Made by a program: the position numbers and the translations under genes. Under the pieces are notes generated by a model, which was not told the DNA's origin, made no database searches, and saw nothing but the letters and a program-made list of their open reading frames with translations. Positions 8,136 to 12,154 of a DNA stretch of 12,154 nucleotides are shown in pieces. Source of the DNA: Acidimicrobiales bacterium (GTDB lineage Bacteria; Actinomycetota; Acidimicrobiia; Acidimicrobiales; RAAP-2); assembly GCA_017883125.1 (NCBI GenBank), contig JADGOD010000254.1:1-12154 (forward strand), read 5' to 3'. How positions within the stretch are numbered: position 1 is the stretch's first letter; each line of letters opens with the position of its first letter.

Positions 8136-9212
8136 TCAGAACTGCCGAACGAACCGAAGGTCGTTTTCGATGAGGGCACGCATGTCGGCGATCCCGTGTC
8201 GCATCTGCGCGCAGCGGTCGATGCCGAAGCCGAAGGCGAACCCCGACCAGATCGTCGGGTCGACACCGACGGCCTCGAAGACGGCCGGGTCAACCATCCC
8301 GCACCCTCCGAGCTCGATCCACCCGGTGCGAGAGCACGTCCGGCACCCGTCGCCTCGACAGATGGTGCAGGTGATCTCGAATTCGGCAGACGGCTCGGTG
8401 AACGGGAAGTACGCAGGCCGGAGCCGGGCGTGGATGTCGGAGCCGAAGTAGGCCGCGGTGAAGGTCTCGATCACACCGGCGAGGTCGCCGAAGGTGACGT
8501 CCCGGTCGACGACGAGGCCCTCGATCTGGTGGAACACCGGGAGGTGCCGGGCATCAGGTGTGTCGAGCCGATAGCAGCGTCCTGGCATCACGGCGTGCAC
8601 CGGGAGGCTGCCCTCGGCCACGGCCTTCTCCAGAAGGTGGATCTGGGTCGGCGAGGTGTGGGTTCGCAGGAGCACCGTCTCGGGTGTGCCGAGCTCGAGG
8701 TACATCGTGTCGTACATGTCCCGTGCCGGGTGGCCCGGCGGGATGTTCAGCGCTTCGAAGTTGTACCAGTCGGTCTCGACCTCAGGACCCTCGGCGACCT
8801 CGAAGCCCATGGCGATGAAGACCTCTTCGAGCGCGGCACGAGTCTGGGTGACCAGGTGCGTGTGGCCCCGCCGGAGAGGAACCGTCACGTCAGCGAGGAT
8901 CACCTCGGTCAGGTCGAGCCGATCGGCCTCGAGGCGGGCGATCCGCGCCTCGGCCTCCAGAGAGGTGCGCCGATCGTCGATGGCACGGCCTAGCGCATCG
9001 AACGCGCTGCTGACCTGCTGGCCGACCACCTTGCGCTCCTCGAGGTCGTCGATCTGACCGAGCGAGCGACGGATGAGGACCAGCGGAGCGTCCTTCGCCT
9101 TGAGCCCGGAGGCGATCTCGTTGAGCTCGGCCAGCGTCGGGGCCCCGTCCGCCGCTGCCAGGGCGACCTCCACCAGGGCCGCCAGTGCAGCCTGATCGAA
9201 CGATGGGCTCAT
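8136..9212 (-). CDS. pheS: Phenylalanine--tRNA ligase alpha subunit
   Basis: Catalytic subunit of PheRS, class II, which activates phenylalanine with ATP. The 358 residues comprise an N-terminal coiled coil (about 1-100), which contacts tRNA, and the catalytic domain. Motif 2 is GRCYRLDTPDARHLPVFHQI (211-230) and motif 3 is GFAFGFGIDRCAQMRHGIAD (324-343); the protein ends in ENDLRFVRQF, as in the family. The Ala of GFAFG is the residue whose exchange to Gly relaxes substrate choice in E. coli. A C-x2-C-x4-C-x2-C cluster (Cys282, 285, 290, 293) in the catalytic domain looks like a zinc knuckle; a similar insert is known in many bacterial PheS. The start overlaps the stop of the upstream methyltransferase as ATGA, with GGAGA nearby. 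Confidence 0.97.
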   Translation of the reverse strand: MSPSFDQAALAALVEVALAAADGAPTLAELNEIASGLKAKDAPLVLIRRSLGQIDDLEERKVVGQQVSSAFDALGRAIDDRRTSLEAEARIARLEADRLDLTEVILADVTVPLRRGHTHLVTQTRAALEEVFIAMGFEVAEGPEVETDWYNFEALNIPPGHPARDMYDTMYLELGTPETVLLRTHTSPTQIHLLEKAVAEGSLPVHAVMPGRCYRLDTPDARHLPVFHQIEGLVVDRDVTFGDLAGVIETFTAAYFGSDIHARLRPAYFPFTEPSAEFEITCTICRGDGCRTCSRTGWIELGGCGMVDPAVFEAVGVDPTIWSGFAFGFGIDRCAQMRHGIADMRALIENDLRFVRQF

Positions 9213-10063
9213 GAGGTCTCCGACGACGACATGGGATGCATCGTAGAGCCCGCGCCGGGGGACTTCGATGACTTGAGGCCGCGGTGAACGCCCATCGCGA
9301 GGATTCCGGCGGCTACGGCCAGGTTCAACGACTCGACGCCCGCGGCCATCGGTATCGAGACTGATCGGTCTCCGGCCTCGGTGACGCCTTCATCGAGGCC
9401 GTTCGCCTCGTTGCCCAGCACCAGTGCCACCCGGGACGGCCACTCGATGAGAGCGAAGTCGTCCCCATGGTGCGGTGAGGTGGTGACGACCTCCAGACCT
9501 GAGCGGCGGATCTCCTCGAGCGAGTCTTCGAGGTCGTAGCTCTCGCAGACTCGGACCCGGAAGGCCGAACCGGTCGAGGCTCGAAGGGCCTTCGGCCCGA
9601 AGGGGTCGGCACACGATCCGGTGAGGACGACGCCGTCGGCGCCACAAGCCTCGGCGACCCGAAGGACTGCGCCGAGGTTCCCAGGATCCTGGATCCTGTC
9701 GAGCACAAGAAGGAACCGCGAGGATCCGAAGTCTCCGAACTCCGACGGCCCGCCCTCGACGATGGCGGCACACGGCTGAGGAGAGACGGCGTCCGCCACC
9801 CGGTCCAAGACGTCTGGTCGGAGCCGATCGACTCGGACTCCCTGGTGCTCTGCCCGCTCCACTGCTGCGACCACGCTGGGGGTACCGAGGCCCTCGGGGG
9901 CGACGAAGACGTGCTCGATCGGCCAGCCGGCCTCAAGGGCCGCGCTGAGGAGCTCGGGCCCCTCAATGGCAAATCTCCCATCCCCTCGTCGAAACCGACG
10001 AGAGGAGAAGAGACGCCGAAGCTCTTGGACCGAGGAGTTCCTCGGGCCTAGCGCCTCGTTCAG
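9209..10063 (-). CDS. SpoU/TrmH-family rRNA 2'-O-methyltransferase (TsnR-like), non-ATG start
   Basis: SPOUT-class knotted methyltransferase that should methylate a ribose 2'-OH in 23S rRNA using S-adenosylmethionine. The three knot motifs are LDRIQDPGNLGAVLRVAEA (motif 1, catalytic Arg), VALVLGNEANGL (motif 2) and IPMAAGVESLNLAVAAGI (motif 3). The first ordinary start, GTG at 9874, would leave out an N-terminal substrate-binding region that is plainly encoded upstream in the same frame: LRRLFSSRR, then GDGRFAIEGPELL and VFVAPEGL, typical of the family. The frame is closed by a TAG 18 bases before a CTG at 10063, and the CTG overlaps the rplT stop as CTGA. I therefore propose CTG, giving 284 residues from MNEALGPRNSS. 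A homologue (tsnR) sits after rplT in Mycobacterium. The exact target base is not determinable here. Confidence 0.85.
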   Translation of the reverse strand: MNEALGPRNSSVQELRRLFSSRRFRRGDGRFAIEGPELLSAALEAGWPIEHVFVAPEGLGTPSVVAAVERAEHQGVRVDRLRPDVLDRVADAVSPQPCAAIVEGGPSEFGDFGSSRFLLVLDRIQDPGNLGAVLRVAEACGADGVVLTGSCADPFGPKALRASTGSAFRVRVCESYDLEDSLEEIRRSGLEVVTTSPHHGDDFALIEWPSRVALVLGNEANGLDEGVTEAGDRSVSIPMAAGVESLNLAVAAGILAMGVHRGLKSSKSPGAGSTMHPMSSSETS

Positions 10064-10434
10064 GAGGCTGCCGCCTCGCTACCGAGGGCGTTCTGCGCCA
10101 CTGACACGAGGGCAGCGAATGCCACCGAGTCCGTCACGGCCAAGTCGGCGAGGACCTTGCGGTCGACCTCGACACCTGCGGCGTGGAGACCGGCGATGAA
10201 CTTCGAGTAGCTCATCCCGTTCTCACGAGTGGCTGCGTTAATCCGCTGGATCCACAGCTTGCGGAACTCACCCTTGCGGGCACGGCGGTCCCGGAAAGCG
10301 TACTGCATCGAGTGCAGCACCTGCTCGTTGGCAGCACGGTACGAACGGCTCTTGTTGCCGTAGTACCCCTTTGCCTGTTCAAGTACTGCGCGGTGGTGCT
10401 TTCGTGCGTTGACTGAGCGCTTGACCCGGGCCAT
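10060..10434 (-). CDS. rplT: Ribosomal protein L20
   Basis: Large-subunit protein needed early in 50S assembly, binding 23S rRNA. The 124-residue sequence matches the family throughout: MARVKRSVNARKHH at the start, AKGYYGNKSRSYR (21-33), the QYAFRDRRARKGEFRKLWI stretch in the long helix, RINAATRENGMSYSKFI and DRKVLADLAVTDSVAFAALV. The short Ala/Ser-rich end is a little longer than in E. coli. AAGGAG at 10442-10447 is 7 nt from the ATG. In several bacteria L20 represses its own operon by binding the mRNA. A 74-nt spacer with an imperfect hairpin lies upstream. Confidence 0.98.
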   Translation of the reverse strand: MARVKRSVNARKHHRAVLEQAKGYYGNKSRSYRAANEQVLHSMQYAFRDRRARKGEFRKLWIQRINAATRENGMSYSKFIAGLHAAGVEVDRKVLADLAVTDSVAFAALVSVAQNALGSEAAAS

Positions 10435-10468
10435 GACACAACTCCTTCTTCTCTTTTACTCTTGTCGA

Positions 10469-10493
10469 GCAGACGTCCACACCGAACGCCTGC
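10469..10493 (-). other. Imperfect hairpin in the rpmI-rplT spacer
   Basis: The 74-nt spacer between rpmI and rplT (10435-10508) can fold a stem with four pairs (10469-10472 with 10490-10493), one A/C mismatch, three pairs (10474-10476 with 10486-10488) and a 9-nt loop. No T-run follows on the minus strand; the following bases are purine-rich up to the rplT ribosome binding site, so it is not a terminator. It could be a processing or L20-binding site, but it is short and may be chance. Confidence 0.3.
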
Positions 10494-10508
10494 GGATATA
10501 GAAATGAT

Positions 10509-10703
10509 CTAGAGGCCAAGCATCCGCTTGATGCGACGCTCGTCTCCCGAGTGGATCTCTGTCTCGCGGCCCAAACGACGGGTCCGGACGGAGCTCTTCT
10601 TCTCCATGATGTGTCCACGGTTCTGCTTGCGGCGACGCAAACGTCCCGAACCGGTGATCTTCACCCGGGCAGCTGCACCCTTGTGGGTCTTCATCTTCGG
10701 CAT
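10509..10703 (-). CDS. rpmI: Ribosomal protein L35
   Basis: Small basic protein of the 50S subunit, 64 residues, cytoplasmic. It begins MPKMKTHKGAAARVKITGSG, the family's hallmark, and goes on with RLRRRKQNRGHIMEKKSS and RTRRLGRETEI. It ends IKRMLGL. An upstream in-frame start at 10760 would add 19 residues inside infC that do not belong to L35; the ATG at 10703, with AGGAGAGGA just upstream, is the right one. The infC TGA is one base before this ATG, so translation of the two is probably coupled. Confidence 0.97.
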   Translation of the reverse strand: MPKMKTHKGAAARVKITGSGRLRRRKQNRGHIMEKKSSVRTRRLGRETEIHSGDERRIKRMLGL

Positions 10704-10704
10704 G

Positions 10705-11409
10705 TCATTCCTCTCCTGTTGGCGTCTCGCCGGCGCTCGAGTCACTCGGGGCCGGCTCACTCACACTTGTTGATTCGGTCACCGCTTCAGCCGCCGGAGC
10801 GGCCGTCGCCTCGGAGACCTTCGCTTCTGAGACCTTCGCCACTGAGGCCTTCCCCTCCGAGACCTTCGCCTCGGACGGCTTCGACGCCCTCTTCTGAGGG
10901 GCCAGGACCATTGTCATGTTCCTGCCATCGAGTCGGGGCTCGGCCTCGACCTTCCCTCCGTCGCCGATCGTCTCCGCGACCCTGTCGAGGATCTTCTTCC
11001 CCAGCTCAGGGTGGAAGACCTCTCGGCCACGGAACATGATCGTCAGCTTGACCTTGTGACCTTCGTGGAGGAACTTGGCGACCTGTCGGGTCTTGGTGTC
11101 GAAGTCTCCGGGCCCGATCTTGGGTCGGTACTTCATCTCCTTGACGCCCACGTTCACCGACTTGCGTCGGGACTCCTTGGCCTTCTGTGCCTCGTCGAAC
11201 TTGAACTTCCCGTAGTCCATGATTCGGCACACCGGCGGATTGGCGGTTGGCGCCACTTCGACGAGGTCGAGATCGAGGTCTCGGGCGATCGCCAGTGCTT
11301 CAGGGACAGGTTTGATTCCCAGTTGCACGCCGTCGGGGTCGACGAGGCGAACCTCACGTACACGGATCCGATCGTTGATCCGGAGTTCTCCTGCTGCGGC
11401 AGTTGCTAT
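10705..11409 (-). CDS. infC: Translation initiation factor IF-3, probable AUA start
   Basis: IF3 binds the 30S subunit, keeps it apart from 50S and checks the start codon and initiator tRNA. From the proposed ATA at 11409 the protein is 234 residues. The N domain starts LRINDRIRVREVRLVDPDG (9-27); the family signature is PPVCRIMDYGKFKFDEAQK (58-76); the C domain has KVKLTIMFRGREVFHPE (119-135) and ends RLDGRNMTMVLAPQKR (159-174). Residues 175-234 form an added Lys/Ala/Ser/Glu-rich tail. No ATG fits. A GTG at 11445 has no ribosome binding site and would add residues unlike IF3, while GGGAGA lies 6 nt before the ATA. Rare start codons (AUU in E. coli) are the known basis of IF3 autoregulation. 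First gene of the infC-rpmI-rplT-methyltransferase-pheS-pheT run. Confidence 0.93.
   Translation of the reverse strand: MATAAAGELRINDRIRVREVRLVDPDGVQLGIKPVPEALAIARDLDLDLVEVAPTANPPVCRIMDYGKFKFDEAQKAKESRRKSVNVGVKEMKYRPKIGPGDFDTKTRQVAKFLHEGHKVKLTIMFRGREVFHPELGKKILDRVAETIGDGGKVEAEPRLDGRNMTMVLAPQKRASKPSEAKVSEGKASVAKVSEAKVSEATAAPAAEAVTESTSVSEPAPSDSSAGETPTGEE
10810..10884 (-). repeat. Five tandem 15-bp units encoding the IF3 tail repeat
   Basis: Five consecutive 15-bp units encode the five-residue blocks SKPSE, AKVSE, GKASV, AKVSE, AKVSE (IF3 residues 176-200). Units are similar at the DNA level (a recurring GAGACCTTCGC core on the plus strand) and keep the reading frame, so copy number can change without breaking the gene. 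The tail is outside the conserved IF3 fold. Confidence 0.85.
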
Positions 11410-11615
11410 CGGGGCTCTCCCTTGCTTCCGGACCGCTGCCACTTGGCATGCGGATCCATAACTCGGAGCGGAATGAGCCGCGACACAGACGTGTGCAACC
11501 TTCTCGACCCGCCGCACTGGACCGTCTCGATGAAGAGCCGGCGTGGACGGGTGGAGGAGGACCAGGACGTGCCCCGGACCACCCCGCTTTCTGTAGGCCA
11601 CCTAACCTAGCAGCC
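11410..11615. other. Divergent spacer between infC and the DUF1844-like gene
   Basis: These 206 bp should hold the promoters of the infC operon (minus) and of the small plus-strand gene. An open frame back to a GTG at 11601 exists upstream of infC, but its residues resemble nothing in IF3. On the plus strand TAACCT (11603-11608) lies 7 nt before the ATG at 11616 with no ribosome binding site, compatible with a leaderless start but with no convincing -35. I could not identify a clear infC promoter, an L20-type leader or an attenuator. Confidence 0.5.
11416..11421 (-). promoter_or_regulatory. infC: infC ribosome binding site that points to an AUA start
   Basis: Minus-strand GGGAGA, within AAGGGAGAG, ends 6 nt upstream of the ATA at 11409. 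This is close to ideal spacing, and no comparable purine-rich site precedes the alternative GTGs at 11445 or 11601. Confidence 0.65.
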
Positions 11616-11933
11616 ATGAGCGAGATCCCCACCCACAGCCACGACGACACGCCCGATCCCCAGGCCATCGAGGAGCTGCGATCGCAGCTGGCTGCAGCCG
11701 ATCCCGCGGTGATCGTCGCCAACCACTGCTACGGGCTCTTCGAGCTCGCCGCCGTCTATCTGTCCTCCCAGCCCCCAAAGGCCACCGAGGCCCAGGTGGC
11801 GATCGATGCTCTCGCCGCCATCGTCGAGACCCTCGGGGACCGGCTCGGCGAGGCATCCGGACCTCTGAGCGACGCCCTGGCCCAGATCCGCCTGGCCTGG
11901 GTCCAGCTGAGCGCTGCTCCCCCGGCGCCCTGA
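11616..11933 (+). CDS. Small DUF1844-like protein
   Basis: Protein of 105 residues. After a polar, disordered start (1-15) it is predicted mostly helical: PAVIVANHCYGLFELAAVYLSSQPP (30-54), then EAQVAIDALAAIVETLGDRLG (58-78) and GPLSDALAQIRLAWVQLSA (82-100). The pattern of a short hydrophobic helix followed by a DALxxxxETLGxRLG helix and a final ALxQxRLAWV helix fits DUF1844, whose genes sit beside infC in Streptomyces and other actinobacteria. The function is unknown. No signal peptide or true membrane helix. The ATG at 11616 was chosen because in-frame codons further upstream (from 11403) run over the infC start region and look non-coding. No Shine-Dalgarno is visible, so it may be leaderless. 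Confidence 0.75.
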   Translation: MSEIPTHSHDDTPDPQAIEELRSQLAAADPAVIVANHCYGLFELAAVYLSSQPPKATEAQVAIDALAAIVETLGDRLGEASGPLSDALAQIRLAWVQLSAAPPAP

Positions 11934-11956
11934 CCGGGCACCGGGCTCAGACCAGC

Positions 11957-12154
11957 TCAGGAACTGATCTTGGTGACCTCGACGGCCTGAAAGCCGCCCC
12001 CGTGGGTCGGCCTCACGACGACAGCGACCGCTGCGCCCACCTCGATGGCACGGCTGGCATCGGTGATCGCTGTGGAGTGGAAGCTCCATCTCCGGCCGTC
12101 ATCGGTCGCGACCTCGCCCAGGCCTCGGGCCTGGTCGAACATCGAGACGGTGGC
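11957..12154 (-). CDS. Divergent cold-shock-domain protein, N-terminus beyond the window
   Basis: The visible part is 65 residues, starting in mid-sequence with ATVSMFDQARGLGEV and continuing through WSFHSTAI, AIEVGAAVAVVV and QAVEVTKISS. The layout (first strand with FDxxRGLGEV in place of the RNP1 region, then FHSTAI in place of the VHFSAI of RNP2, then a V-rich strand) follows the single OB-fold of cold-shock proteins, but the aromatic RNP1 residues are missing. An internal ATG at 12142 would drop the first beta strand, so the true start probably lies just past the right edge. Similar short proteins are common in actinobacteria. Nucleic-acid binding is likely but unproven. Its stop is 23 bp from the stop of the convergent upstream neighbour. 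Confidence 0.65.
   Translation of the reverse strand, partial: ATVSMFDQARGLGEVATDDGRRWSFHSTAITDASRAIEVGAAVAVVVRPTHGGGFQAVEVTKISS

Noticed and set aside
8126..8293. Upstream pheT start at 8293
   Set aside because: The extra 56 residues are pheS sequence in another frame; the GTG at 8125 has a strong ribosome binding site and begins the family's N-terminus.
7371..8993. A 540-codon open frame on the plus strand opposite pheS and pheT
   Set aside because: It lies wholly antisense to two confidently identified genes, its Arg/Ser/Pro/Thr-rich translation resembles no protein, and such shadows are expected at this GC content.
11481..11496. Short palindrome ACAC-AGAC-GTGT upstream of infC as an operator
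   Set aside because: Only four paired bases per arm, with no extension and no second copy; easily chance.
11410..11601. infC start at the GTG at 11601
   Set aside because: The added 64 residues look non-coding, have no IF3 similarity and would cover the promoter region.
11923..11960. Terminator between the DUF1844-like gene and the cold-shock-like gene
   Set aside because: Only a 4-bp GCCC/GGGC stem can be formed and there is no T-run on either strand.
1..12154. Mobile element, prophage, CRISPR or defence system
   Set aside because: No transposase, integrase, array-like direct repeats or defence-type genes were seen; all sizeable frames are accounted for by core genes.

Overview
This window looks like ordinary core chromosome from a GC-rich actinobacterium. 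The gene order (infC-rpmI-rplT-rRNA methyltransferase-pheS-pheT, then argC-J-B-D-F) matches the block known in Mycobacterium and, in part, Streptomyces. The protein sequences and the small cold-shock-like and DUF1844-like genes make me lean towards the Acidimicrobiia, but that class-level guess is weak. I see no mobile element, prophage, CRISPR array or tRNA/rRNA gene.

Layout, left to right. (1) Positions 1-4704, minus strand: the arginine operon argC-argJ-argB-argD-argF, with argF cut by the left edge. Every junction is a 4-base ATGA overlap, so the five genes are tightly coupled. Together they take glutamate-derived N-acetylglutamate to ornithine and citrulline. ArgJ recycles the acetyl group, and ArgB carries the features of arginine-inhibited kinases. 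(2) Positions 4705-4776: a 72-bp, strikingly AT-rich divergent spacer with a perfect TATAAT box 6 nt from the argC ATG (probably a leaderless transcript) and an ARG-box-like palindrome. (3) Positions 4777-5664, plus strand: an EamA/DMT-family transporter whose 3' end overlaps the 3' end of pheT by 20 bp. (4) Positions 5645-11409, minus strand: a translation operon read infC (IF3), rpmI (L35), rplT (L20), a SpoU/TrmH rRNA 2'-O-methyltransferase, pheS and pheT. (5) Positions 11410-11615: a divergent promoter region. (6) Positions 11616-11933, plus strand: a small DUF1844-like protein. (7) From 11957 to the right edge, minus strand: the C-terminal part of a divergent cold-shock-domain protein.

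I found no new multi-gene system. The most useful observations concern start codons and regulation. infC appears to start at AUA behind a strong Shine-Dalgarno sequence. The rRNA methyltransferase has no ATG/GTG/TTG that would include its conserved N-terminus and seems to start at a CTG overlapping the rplT stop. The arg operon seems to be leaderless and ArgR-controlled from an operator shared with the divergent transporter gene. IF3 carries a repeat-built C-terminal tail.
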